The translations under genes were made by a program, and so were the position numbers. Below are positions 9,161 through 20,346 of a stretch of DNA of 64,000 bases, piece by piece. The number at the start of each line of letters is the position of its first letter. Positions within the stretch are counted from its first letter, which is position 1. The notes beneath the pieces were generated by a model. The model did not search any database, had not been told where the DNA came from, and saw nothing but the letters and a program-made list of their open reading frames with translations. The DNA lies in NCBI GenBank assembly GCA_963777735.1, contig CAVZRQ010000006.1, forward strand, positions 76,955 to 140,954, written 5' to 3'. This DNA comes from ZC4RG30 sp963777735. Its GTDB lineage: Bacteria > Pseudomonadota > Gammaproteobacteria > Steroidobacterales > Steroidobacteraceae.

Positions 9161-10486
9161 TCAGATCTCCGCGATGGCGCCAGTACTGTCGCCGACTTTC
9201 TCGATGGGAACACCGGCACGCTGCAGCACCGTCAGCAGCACATTGGCGAGCGGCGTGCGCTCCTTGAAATTGATGTGCTGCCCGCCCCGGATGCGCCCGC
9301 CACCATTGCCCAGGATCGCCGTAGGCAGCGGATACTGGTTGTGCGCATTGCTGTTGCTCATGTTGCTGCCGAACAGCAGCATCGAATTCTCGAGCATGGT
9401 GCCGTCGCCATCGGGCATCTTCGCGAGCTTCTCGACGAACCGCGCGAATTCCTGCGTGTGATAGCGCTGGATCAGCGCGAGGCGATCCTTCTTGGCCGGA
9501 TCGTTCGCATGATGCGAGAGCGCATGGAAGGCATCCGGCACACCGATGTGGTTGTAGGTCTGCTCGCTGACTTCCGGCGCCAGCATGAAACTCTGCACCC
9601 GCGTGAGATTGCCCTGATAGGCCAGTGCGATCAGGTCGAACATCAGCTTCAGGTGTTCGTCGAAATTCTCGGAGGTGGCGCCCGGCACATCGGGCAGCTG
9701 CAGTTTCGCGAGATCCCCCTGCGCATTGTTCTGCACGCGCCGCTCGATCTCGCGCACGCTTTCCAGGTAATCGTTGAGCGTGTTGCGGTCTTCCGCGCCC
9801 AGCCGCCGCCCCAGCGAGCTCACTTCCCCGGCGATCATGTCGAGGATGCTGCTGGTCTGCTCGGTGAGGAAGCGCCGCTCGGCGGCGGAATCCCCCTGAC
9901 CAAAAAGGCGCAGGAACAACTGGCGCGGATTGTTCTCCACGGGCAGCGGCGTCGATGCCGTGCGGAACGACAGCGTGCCGGAGAAACTGCAGCCATAGCC
10001 GCGCTCGCAGGCACTGCCGGCGCCATGCCCCTGCGCCGTGGCGGTTTCGAGCGAAGGCCAGGGTGTGTCCTGCCCGATGTGCTGCGCGGCGATCTGGTCC
10101 ACCGTGGGCGCCATGAATGGTTCCAGCGCTTCGCGCGGATGCGTGCACGACAGCCAGGTGGCCGGCACCAGCGCATGCACTGCCCTGCTCTCGCCGGGCT
10201 TGTTGCCCAGGTTGCTGATCACGGTGAGCTGCTTCTGGAACGGCGCCAGCGGATCGAGGATCGGGCCCGGCGTGAACTCACGGCCCGCCTGCGCCGGCGT
10301 CCACTTCTCCATCACCGCGCCATGCGGAAAGTAGAAGAACCCCAAACGCGGCTTGGGCGCGGCGGCTGTCTGGGCCAGCGCGGTGGCAGCAGGAATCATC
10401 GCGTTGAGCAGCGGCAGCGAGACGCTGACGCCCATGCCCCGCAGCACCGTGCGACGTGAAAGATGTTTTCTGGTGATGAACGTCAT
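9161..10486 (-). CDS. DUF1552 family Tat-exported protein
   Basis: This 441-residue protein belongs to the DUF1552 family, which almost always neighbours DUF1592/DUF1588-type proteins. The chosen ATG (10486) has GGGAGG about eight bases upstream; a longer frame to 10579 would overlap the upstream gene heavily. The N-terminus carries the twin-arginine motif SRRTVLRGMGVSVSLPLL, so folded export is expected. The family resembles the DUF1501/sulfatase-like group, and the segments RLGFFYFPHGAVMEKWTP and NSMLLFGSNMSNSNAHNQYPLP are conserved-looking blocks. Its ribosome-binding site lies inside the end of the DUF1592 gene. Biochemical function is unknown. Confidence 0.86.
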   Translation of the reverse strand: MTFITRKHLSRRTVLRGMGVSVSLPLLNAMIPAATALAQTAAAPKPRLGFFYFPHGAVMEKWTPAQAGREFTPGPILDPLAPFQKQLTVISNLGNKPGESRAVHALVPATWLSCTHPREALEPFMAPTVDQIAAQHIGQDTPWPSLETATAQGHGAGSACERGYGCSFSGTLSFRTASTPLPVENNPRQLFLRLFGQGDSAAERRFLTEQTSSILDMIAGEVSSLGRRLGAEDRNTLNDYLESVREIERRVQNNAQGDLAKLQLPDVPGATSENFDEHLKLMFDLIALAYQGNLTRVQSFMLAPEVSEQTYNHIGVPDAFHALSHHANDPAKKDRLALIQRYHTQEFARFVEKLAKMPDGDGTMLENSMLLFGSNMSNSNAHNQYPLPTAILGNGGGRIRGGQHINFKERTPLANVLLTVLQRAGVPIEKVGDSTGAIAEI

Positions 10487-10490
10487 GCGT

Positions 10491-12911
10491 TTACCTCCCC
10501 GACTCGTGCGCAACCTGCGCGGCTGCAGCGGGCGGATCCTGCGGCAGTCGCCGCAGACGGAATGCTTCGCTGGCAGCAATGGCCTGCACCAGAGTGCCGA
10601 AGCGATAATTGTCGGCCGCGGCGCGGCGCACGATCGCCCGCACAGCGGGCATGTCCTGATGCCGCAGCGGCCGGCCCAGCGCGTACACCATCAGCTTTTC
10701 GGTGAGCGCCTGCACGAACTGGTCTGGCCGCGCGAGCAGCGCCTTGTTCAGGTCCGCGGGCCCTTTCACCGGCACGCCGCTGGCCAGTTGGCCACTCGCA
10801 TCGATCACCGTGCCCGCATCCCGGTCGCGGTGGCGCCAGGTGCCCAGCACATCGTAGTTCTCGAGCGCGAAACCCAGCGGATCAATCACGCCATGGCAGC
10901 TGTTGCAGGATTTCTGTTCGCGGTGCTGCTCAAGGCGTTCACGCACCGTGGCCATCTTCTTGCCCGGCTCGTTCTCCTTGAACTGTTCGACACCCGGCGG
11001 CGGTGAGGCCGGCGGAGTGCCATACAGTGTTTCGAGAACCCAGGAACCCCGCAGCACCGGCGAAGTGCGGTTGCCATAGGAGGTGGCCATCAGCAAGGCA
11101 CCCTTGCCGAGCAACCCGAAGCGATTCGCATCGGCATGCCGCACCGGCCGGAACTGCGAACCCTGCACATTCGGAATGCCGTACTGCTTTGCCAGCCGGT
11201 CGTTCAGGAAGGTGGTGTCGGCGCGCAGCAGATCCAGCACGCTGCGATCCGGCACCAGCACACTGGCGAGGAACAGGCGGATTTCCTCGCGCAGCGCGGC
11301 GCGCAGGTTGGCATCGAAATCCGGGAAGGTCACGGGATCAGGCTTGATGTTGTCCATGCGGCCAACGTTCAGCCACTGGAATGCAAAGTTGGTGATCAGC
11401 GATTGCGCACGCGCATCGCCCAGCATCCGCCGCACCTCTGCGTCGAGCACGGCGGAATCGCGCAGCCGCCCAGCCGTGGCCAGATCCAGCAGCTGCTGGT
11501 CAGGCCCTGCACTCCACAGGAAGAACGACAACCGCGTGGCCAGTTCCAGATCGGTAAGGGGCTCGACTTCGCCACGCTTCTCATCGGCCATGGTGGGGGC
11601 CGAACGCAGCAGGAAGCGGGTGCTGGAGAGAATGGCGGTCAGGCCGCTCTCTACGCCGGCATCGAAATCCTGCAGCGCGCGGGCGCGCGTGTAGAACTCC
11701 AGCGGTGCCTTGAGATCTTCCTCCGTGACCGGCCGACGAAACGCTGCCGTCGCCAGGTTGCCCAGGATGCGGCGCGCGCAGGGCAGCTCTTCTGCGGCGG
11801 TGGCGGGCCGGCACACGAATACCCGGCGACGGCTGGGCGTTTCGCTGACGCCCGTGACGTTGAACGGCCCGGAAACCGTCAACCCCGGAATATTCGGCGC
11901 GCGCTCCATCTCCGGCAGCATCGCAATCGGCTGCAGCGGTGAATCCGACTGCGCCAGCGAACGCTGCACGAAGGCCACACCCACGCGACGCACCCCCGCC
12001 TTCACCTGGACGCTGATGTGATTGAAGCGGTTCTGCATTTCATCGGCGGCGATCGCCTGCCGCTGGTCCACCGCTTTCAGATCTTCCGGACCACCCGCAT
12101 CCTGCTGGAACACCCGCCGCCCATCGATGGTGAGGATCACGCGATGCGTGGAATCCACCTTGGTGACGTAACCCGCGCCCATGAACAGGAAGTCACGGAT
12201 GGCGAATACGTATTCGCCATCCGCGGGAAAATCATGTTCGACCACGAAGCCACCGCGTGTGCCCAGCGGCAGCCCATCGACATGGCGCGACTGGTCGGCA
12301 GAGGTGTCCACACGATATTCACTGCTGCTCGCCTTGCCCGTGGCCCGGCCGATGGCCTGGCGACTCACCGTGCGGGCGGCAGTGATGTACTGGTCGAGAA
12401 AGGAAGGCGAGATGCGCAGCGTCGCCGCCACGTTGTCGAAACCTTCGTTGGAAACATCCTTGGGCAGCAGCGTGCCCACATCCACGCGCATGTCGAGGAT
12501 GCGCTGGATCTCGCGGGCATACTCGGTGCGGTTGAGTCGGTGCAGGCCGACGAAGCCGGGATCCGGATCTGCGGCGGCCGCTTGGTCGAGGGTGCCCTCG
12601 AGCCAGGAAACCAGGGCATCGATGTCCTGCTGCGCGGGCTGCTTCTCACCAGGAGGCGGCATGAGCCGGCCCCGCAGCTTGCGCACGGCCTCTTCCCACA
12701 CCTCGGCATCGGCATGGATGGAATCGGCGGAGAGCGTGTCGAAGGCCACGCCGCCGGCCCAGTCGGTGCTGTTGTGGCAGTTGCCGCACAGCGGTTCGAG
12801 CATGCTCCATTGCCGGGGCGGATTCGCGTCTGCCGCCAGGGCGGGCACAGCCATGCCCAACGCCCAGACAGGCACCATCGCCACTACCCATCTGCTCGTT
12901 TGCCTGGTCAA
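10491..12911 (-). CDS. DUF1587/1592/1588/1585-type protein with two cytochrome c motifs
   Basis: This large exported protein of the Planctomycete-cytochrome-like (PSD) family has about 806 residues from a TTG start at 12911, which has GGGGG six bases upstream and gives a compact signal peptide; the frame is open to 13019. A haem-binding CGNCH sits at residues 42-46 and a second CxxCH (CNSCH) near 670. Between them are the DUF1587, DUF1595, DUF1592 and DUF1588 blocks, with DUF1585 at the C-terminus (EKLMVYALGRPLRHQDMPAVR). It heads the operon with DUF1552, ankyrin and MBL genes. A periplasmic redox role is likely from the haem motifs; the substrate is unknown. Confidence 0.87.
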   Translation of the reverse strand: MTRQTSRWVVAMVPVWALGMAVPALAADANPPRQWSMLEPLCGNCHNSTDWAGGVAFDTLSADSIHADAEVWEEAVRKLRGRLMPPPGEKQPAQQDIDALVSWLEGTLDQAAAADPDPGFVGLHRLNRTEYAREIQRILDMRVDVGTLLPKDVSNEGFDNVAATLRISPSFLDQYITAARTVSRQAIGRATGKASSSEYRVDTSADQSRHVDGLPLGTRGGFVVEHDFPADGEYVFAIRDFLFMGAGYVTKVDSTHRVILTIDGRRVFQQDAGGPEDLKAVDQRQAIAADEMQNRFNHISVQVKAGVRRVGVAFVQRSLAQSDSPLQPIAMLPEMERAPNIPGLTVSGPFNVTGVSETPSRRRVFVCRPATAAEELPCARRILGNLATAAFRRPVTEEDLKAPLEFYTRARALQDFDAGVESGLTAILSSTRFLLRSAPTMADEKRGEVEPLTDLELATRLSFFLWSAGPDQQLLDLATAGRLRDSAVLDAEVRRMLGDARAQSLITNFAFQWLNVGRMDNIKPDPVTFPDFDANLRAALREEIRLFLASVLVPDRSVLDLLRADTTFLNDRLAKQYGIPNVQGSQFRPVRHADANRFGLLGKGALLMATSYGNRTSPVLRGSWVLETLYGTPPASPPPGVEQFKENEPGKKMATVRERLEQHREQKSCNSCHGVIDPLGFALENYDVLGTWRHRDRDAGTVIDASGQLASGVPVKGPADLNKALLARPDQFVQALTEKLMVYALGRPLRHQDMPAVRAIVRRAAADNYRFGTLVQAIAASEAFRLRRLPQDPPAAAAQVAHESGR

Positions 12912-13089
12912 CTCGAACCCCCGATAACCCCAGCTTTCCGCTGCGCCATACCACCATAGACCAGCGCCAGCCGGGGAGTTTCGAACAATTGGCGGATGCC
13001 GTAAATGCGGGGGGCGCATTCCCGCTCGGGGGGCCTGGCCATTCCCGACACCAGGCCCGCTGCTTCGCCCAGCGAAGGCCGCCCGGCCC

Positions 13090-14208
13090 TTATTTCAGCC
13101 TTACGCCCTGCTTCGCGTGGGCGGCACGGATTTCCGCAGCCACGCGGTTCGCGGGCAGCTTGCCGGAGGCAAAATCATCCGCGAGCTGAAACAGCTCGGC
13201 AAAGGCTCCTGACTGGTCGCTGTGCGCAGTGAGCTGCAGTTCTCCGCTGCGCTGCCAGTACGTTTCCCAATCGGCCATGACGGCCTTCCAGAATTCCCGC
13301 TCGGCCGCATAGCTGCTGTCTGCCGCAGAAAAATCCGCGCCTTTCAGCCGCTCGTAACGCGCCACGCCATATTCGCGCCCGACGAACGGCGCGGCACCCG
13401 CGCCCGCGGCATCCTTCAGGTTGTTTTCTTCCTGGATCCAGCCCGTTGCCGTGACGGTGTGCCGGTTCGTGCCGCGCAGCAGTTCGTAATCCTTGCGCAC
13501 ACTCCATTCGCGGCGTGGCAATGGCCGCGCCGTATCACCGCTCAGCCAGGACGAAAATGCCGCGTTGTGTTCCCAGCGTCCGAGGCTGCCGTAACGCGGC
13601 GCTTCATCCACCTGATACACCTGTTGCACCCACTGGCCGCGCCGCTCTGCCGCCGACAGCGCGCGCTTCACCCAGCGGTTGCCGCCCTGGTATTCCACGA
13701 CGAATGCCGGCTCGTAGAGCCAGTCCTGTCGCCAGTGCTTGGTGACCATCGATGCGCCGGGCTTGCCATCCTCGCCCAGGATGCGCATGTCGAGGATGTG
13801 CACCAGGCTGATGTGGCGGGGCTCATTGCGATCGACATAGACCTTCTCTGTTCCCCATGACTGGTACGGTCGCGGTCGATCTCCGTTGCCCGTGAAACTC
13901 GCGATCTCGAGAAAATCGAAATTCACGCGATAGCTGCCGGACATGGCGAGGATGGCGCGGCGGTCACGTTCTGCTGCGGCAATGCCCGATTGCTGCAGCG
14001 CCAGCCATTCGGCAGAAGGCGCGCGCTCGGGCTCAACCGGCACGCCGCGGGTGGTGCCACCGCGCGGCGCTGGCGCGCCAGGGCCCGTGGGCCAGGAAAA
14101 GGTGTAGCGGGATGAGATGGTGGGTGGTGATGCATCGGCTGCCATCGCCAGCGAATTCACTGCGGGGCACATCCCCAGCAGCACGATCAACAGGCGGCGC
14201 ATGCGCAT
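13090..14208 (-). CDS. DUF6607-like exported protein
   Basis: This 372-residue secreted protein resembles DUF6607. The start ATG at 14208 is preceded by GAGGG at a seven-base spacing and opens a signal peptide (MRMRRLLIVLLG to AMA). Conserved-looking pieces are SGSYRVNFDFLEIASF, YQSWGTEKVYVD and HISLVHILDM, followed by HWRQDWLYEP. The family is uncharacterised. It lies about 20 bases downstream of the response-regulator gene on the same strand, so it may be co-transcribed with the two-component system. The family assignment is from memory of the motif pattern and is moderately certain. Confidence 0.7.
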   Translation of the reverse strand: MRMRRLLIVLLGMCPAVNSLAMAADASPPTISSRYTFSWPTGPGAPAPRGGTTRGVPVEPERAPSAEWLALQQSGIAAAERDRRAILAMSGSYRVNFDFLEIASFTGNGDRPRPYQSWGTEKVYVDRNEPRHISLVHILDMRILGEDGKPGASMVTKHWRQDWLYEPAFVVEYQGGNRWVKRALSAAERRGQWVQQVYQVDEAPRYGSLGRWEHNAAFSSWLSGDTARPLPRREWSVRKDYELLRGTNRHTVTATGWIQEENNLKDAAGAGAAPFVGREYGVARYERLKGADFSAADSSYAAEREFWKAVMADWETYWQRSGELQLTAHSDQSGAFAELFQLADDFASGKLPANRVAAEIRAAHAKQGVRLK

Positions 14209-14227
14209 GTAAGGGCCCTCCAGATCT

Positions 14228-14917
14228 CTAGCGTCGGTCCTCGTAGTGGTAACCGACACTGTAGACAGAGTGGATGAACTCTTCGCCGGGCACAACATCG
14301 GCGATCTTGCGGCGCAATTTCTTGATGTGGCTGTCGACGGTGCGGTCCGCCACGATGCGCTCATCCCGGTACATCGCGTCCATCAGCTGATCGCGCGAGA
14401 AGATCCGCCCGGGCTGGCTGGCCAGCACGCTGAGCAGCTTGAATTCCACGGCGGTGAGATCGAGCGCCTGGCCATCGAGCGTGGCGCGCCAGCCGGATTC
14501 ATCCAGCACCAGCCCACCAGCAGATGGCGCCGACGAACGCGCGCGCATCGTGCGGCGCAGGACGGTGGCCACGCGCGCCACCACTTCACGCGGACTGAAG
14601 GGTTTGCAGATGTAATCATCGGCACCGAGTTCGAGGCCCAGCAGCCGATCGATTTCATCGACCCGCGCCGTGACCATGATGATGGCGGCATCGGTGAAGG
14701 TGCGCAGCTCGCGGCACAGCTCGAGCCCGCTGCGCCCGGGCAGCATGACATCCAGCAGGATGAGGTCCACTTGGTTGCTGCGCACCCACGGTTCCACTTC
14801 ATCGCCGCGCGCGACGCGATGCGTGATGTAACCCTGCTGGCGCAGGTAGTCACGCAGCACATCGGCGATCTTGTCTTCATCCTCGACAACGAGGATCGTC
14901 GCTGCAGTCTCGTTCAT
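14228..14917 (-). CDS. OmpR/BaeR-like response regulator
   Basis: This 229-residue transcription regulator has an N-terminal receiver domain (residues 8-120) with phospho-acceptor Asp56 in LILLDVMLPG, the acidic pocket at Glu12-Asp13 and Lys105 in CKPFSP. A C-terminal winged-helix OmpR domain follows (130-225, ending HSVYSVGYHYE). It lies three bases after the histidine kinase stop, so the two are one operon. The kinase is transcribed divergently from a MacAB-type efflux operon, and control of that pump under envelope stress, as for BaeR, is inferred from arrangement rather than from a recognised binding box. Confidence 0.9.
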   Translation of the reverse strand: MNETAATILVVEDEDKIADVLRDYLRQQGYITHRVARGDEVEPWVRSNQVDLILLDVMLPGRSGLELCRELRTFTDAAIIMVTARVDEIDRLLGLELGADDYICKPFSPREVVARVATVLRRTMRARSSAPSAGGLVLDESGWRATLDGQALDLTAVEFKLLSVLASQPGRIFSRDQLMDAMYRDERIVADRTVDSHIKKLRRKIADVVPGEEFIHSVYSVGYHYEDRR

Positions 14918-14920
14918 GGT

Positions 14921-16453
14921 TCAGGCAGGCCGATCGGAAAGCGGCAACCAGATGCTCCAGCGCAGGCCGCCCAGTTTGCTGCGACCACCCAGCATGCGCC
15001 CACCATGCGCCTCGACAATCGCCTTCACGATGGCAAGCCCGAGTCCGCTGCCGCCGCTGGCGCGGGAGCGTGAATTGTCCACTCGGTAAAGGCGTTCGGT
15101 GAGTCGGTGGAGATCCTTGTCGTCGACGCCTGGCGGAGAATCTTCCCAATCCATGCGCGCTTCCCCGGCTTCCAAGAAGGCATGAATGGAGAGTCGGGCG
15201 GGCGCTTCCGTGTAACGCAGCGTGTTCTGCAGCAGATTGCTGCACAACTGCGCGATTCGATCGGCATCGGCGTCGACCACGATGGAGGGGTCCACGTTCA
15301 CCTGCACCTGCAGGTCTTTCTCGCTGATCGCGGCACGGCCTGCAGAGAGGGCATCGTCAATGATCTCCGCCAGCTGCACGGGCTCCTTGCGGCAGGTGAG
15401 CGCGCCGAGATCGGACAGCGACAACAGTCGCAGATCTTCCACCAGCCGAGTCAGCTGGTGCACTTCCTGCGCAACCGAGGCAATGCTGCCCTGGGTCAGC
15501 GGCCGCACTCCATCCTGCACGGCTTCGATCTCCGCACGCAAAGAAGTGAGTGGAGTGCGCAACTCGTGCGCGATATCGGCAATCCACTGCTGCCGGCCAC
15601 GTTGCGCGGCCTCGAGCGCCTGGGCGAGATGATTGAAGTCGCCGGCCAGGTGTGCGAGTTCGTCATGTCCCCTGACCGGAATGCGGGCAGCGTAGTCGCC
15701 ACGCGCCAGCGCCGTGGCCCCGTGCCCCAGCGCACGCAGGCGTCGCGACAGCCAGTGCGAGATCAGCGCGGCATTCAGCAGCACGGCGGCGAGCATGCCG
15801 ATCGCGATGACGCCGTAACTGTACGACTGCTGCTTGGCAAACATGATTTCCAGGTTCTGTACCTGCTGCAGCCGGGGCTTGTACCCCAGGAAACCGACAT
15901 TGGTGCCATCCACCATGATCGGCAGCTTCACGGCTTCTGCCACCATGGTTGCGTCGCTGCCCGGTGCAGGAATCACAACCTCGCCCTTGGCGTCCAGCAG
16001 CATGAGGCGCCAATCCAGGGTAATCGGTTGCGCGATTTCATCTTCCATCCGCGGAAAATTGCCGCCCCGGGTGAAATTGCGCGGCGTCTGGGGCTGTTCG
16101 CCCCGGGGCGGCCCACGATCATCGCGCGAAAAAATTCTTCCCCGCATTCCGAAGACTTCGCGTACAAGCACGATCCACTCTTCGCGGTCCTGCTCCAGCC
16201 AATCCCAGCTCCCACGCTGGCGGTAGCCGTCGGCCAGACTCGTGATCATGGGGTCAAGCCGTACCTCCTCGGACTGCCTGACATAGTCAACGAATTCCTT
16301 CTCGAAGCTCCAGCTATAGATGAGATAGACCGCAAGAACGAGCACCAGATTCGCGCTGGCGATGGCAAGGAACAATTTGACGCCGAGATTGTCCAGATTA
16401 CGGCGGACCCGACCCGCAAGAGGTCGTGGCCGTATGGATTCCTCGGGGTTCAT
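14921..16453 (-). CDS. BaeS-like sensor histidine kinase
   Basis: This 510-residue inner-membrane sensor has a first TM at about 24-47 (VKLFLAIASANLVLVLAVYLIY is the core), a periplasmic region of about 150 residues, a second TM near 205-228, a HAMP segment, a HisKA dimerisation domain with ADIAHELRTPLTSL (phospho-His about 296) and a HATPase domain with the N box NLLQNTLRY and G box GGSGLGLAIVKAIVEAHGG. It phosphorylates the adjacent response regulator. The start ATG at 16453 leaves roughly 160 bases to the divergent MacA-type gene, which must hold both promoters. The BaeS relationship is by layout and gene context. Confidence 0.9.
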   Translation of the reverse strand: MNPEESIRPRPLAGRVRRNLDNLGVKLFLAIASANLVLVLAVYLIYSWSFEKEFVDYVRQSEEVRLDPMITSLADGYRQRGSWDWLEQDREEWIVLVREVFGMRGRIFSRDDRGPPRGEQPQTPRNFTRGGNFPRMEDEIAQPITLDWRLMLLDAKGEVVIPAPGSDATMVAEAVKLPIMVDGTNVGFLGYKPRLQQVQNLEIMFAKQQSYSYGVIAIGMLAAVLLNAALISHWLSRRLRALGHGATALARGDYAARIPVRGHDELAHLAGDFNHLAQALEAAQRGRQQWIADIAHELRTPLTSLRAEIEAVQDGVRPLTQGSIASVAQEVHQLTRLVEDLRLLSLSDLGALTCRKEPVQLAEIIDDALSAGRAAISEKDLQVQVNVDPSIVVDADADRIAQLCSNLLQNTLRYTEAPARLSIHAFLEAGEARMDWEDSPPGVDDKDLHRLTERLYRVDNSRSRASGGSGLGLAIVKAIVEAHGGRMLGGRSKLGGLRWSIWLPLSDRPA

Positions 16454-16611
16454 GGCTGCAGTCTCATTGCAACTACGCTACTTGGCGAAAGAGCAAACTT
16501 TGTGAACAGGGATATCCACATTCTTTCCACACTCCCCGGTCATCCTGCCTTGCGTCCGGTCGCAACTGCGGCGGGCCATTCCACCATGTTTCCCGTAACG
16601 GAACCGCTTAT

Positions 16612-18365
16612 ATGAACGACACCACTACTGAATCCACCTCCCGCCGATCGCGCAACAAGCCCAATCGCGCGCTGATCGCCACTGTTGCAGTGGTTGTAGC
16701 CGCAGGCGGCTGGTACGGGGTAAGCAAGTACCTCAAGAGTGGCGGCGATAAGGAAAAGTACATCTACGCCACCGTCACCACTGGCGAGATCGAAGACCTG
16801 GTCACCGCCACCGGCACGCTGGAGCCACGTGATTACGTGGACGTTGGCGCGCAGGTCTCGGGCCAGATCGAGAAGCTGCTGGTTGAAGTGGGCGATGAGG
16901 TGAAGAAAGGCGACGTGCTCGCCACGATCGACGCCACCCAGGCCAGGGCCAGGGTGGAAGCCAACCAGGCGCAGATGCTGTCTTCGCAGACGAACCTGAA
17001 AACCCAGGAAACCAACCTCGAGAAGGCACGGCGCGACTACCAGCGGCAGGTCAACCTGAAGGCTGCGGACGCCACCACGGAAGAGGCGGTGCTCAACGCG
17101 AAGACCACGCTGGAGAACGCCGAGCGGCAGATCATCACGTCGAAGGCCCAGATCACACAGCAGGATGCCAACATGCGGATCGAGGCAAGGAACCTGCAGT
17201 ACACGCAGATCGTCGCGCCGATCGACGGCACTGTGATGACCATTGCCGTGAAGGAAGGCCAGACCGTCAACGCGACGCAGAACGTGCCGAACGTCATGCG
17301 CATCGCGAACCTCTCGACGATGACGGTGCGGTCCGAGGTTTCCGAGGCTGACGTTTCGAAGCTCTACGAGGGAATTCCTGTCTACTTCACTACGCTGAGC
17401 AGCCAGAACCGTCGCTGGAACAGTGTTATGAAGCGCCGCGAGCCCACCCCGAAAGTGCAGAACAGCGTGGTGCTCTACAACGCGCTGTTCGATGTGGACA
17501 ACGACGGCACCTTGATGCCTTCGATGACTGCACAGGTGTTTTTTGTGGCCGCCAAGGCAGAAAACGTGTTGACGGTGCCGATGGCCGCCCTGCAACAGGG
17601 TCAGCAGATCGCACGTGAAATGGCGGCGAAGGAAAGGGAAGCCAAGGGCGAGAAGGCCCCGGCAGGTCCTCCCGGTGCTCCAGGCGCAGGCCCTCCAGGT
17701 GCCGGTGCTCCCGGTGCTCCAGGCGCAGCGCCGAACGGGGCGACAGCCGCAGGCGCACCTGCGAATGCAGGCGGCCGTCCCGCGGTTGCAGACGCTGGTG
17801 GCGAAGGCGCCGCCGCCCCAGGCAATCGCGCGGGCGAAGGCATGCGTGGCGGACAACCTGGCGCCAACGGCCAGCGGCCCGGCGGACAGCGCCCCGGTGG
17901 CGCCGGCGGTCCTCCAGGTGGTTTCGGTGGCTTCAATGGCGGTCAGGCACCCACCGCAGAACAGATGGAACAGTTCCGCCGCATGCGCGCAGCGGGTGGC
18001 CAGGGTGGCGGTGGCTTCGGTGGCCAGCGCCCGCCGGGCGGCTTTGGTGGCATGAACGCGGGTGGCGGTGGCGGTGGCGCAGCACGCGCACCCCAGCAGC
18101 GCCGCGGCACGGTGATGGTCAAGCTGGCCGACGGCAAGCTGGAACCTCGGCAGGTGGTGATCGGTGTCACCAATCGCGTGTATGGCCAGGTGCTCGAGGG
18201 CCTCAAGGAAGGCGAGGAAGTCGTGATCGGCCTGAGTGAACCTGTGGCCGCGCCCGGATCCGCCGTCCAGACCCCGAACGCCAACCAGAACCAGAACCGT
18301 CCCAACAACTTCCAGGGCGGCGGCTTCCCTGGCGGCGGCGGCGGCGGCAACTTCAGGCCCTTCTG

Positions 18366-18366
<1 letters not shown>
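16612..18366 (+). CDS. macA: MacA-type efflux adaptor with glycine/proline-rich insert
   Basis: This periplasmic membrane-fusion protein (584 residues) partners the MacB-type ABC pump that follows with a TGATG overlap. ATG 16612 opens an uncleaved N-terminal TM anchor (residues 22-41). The lipoyl domain (about 65-95, ATGTLEPRDYVDVGAQVSGQ), coiled-coil hairpin (110-185) and beta-barrel (210-330) are standard. Unusually, residues about 346-496 are a low-complexity Gly/Ala/Pro-rich stretch with collagen-like GAPGAG units inserted before the last membrane-proximal beta segment (RRGTVMVKLADGKLEPRQV), and the C-terminus is Asn/Gly-rich. It is divergent from the BaeSR-like genes. Confidence 0.88.
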
Positions 18367-20342
<1,976 letters not shown>

Positions 20343-20346
20343 TGTC

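Noticed and set aside
13070..13087. Hairpin downstream of the DUF6607 gene as a terminator
   Set aside because: A six-base stem around three bases with no T-run in the reading direction.
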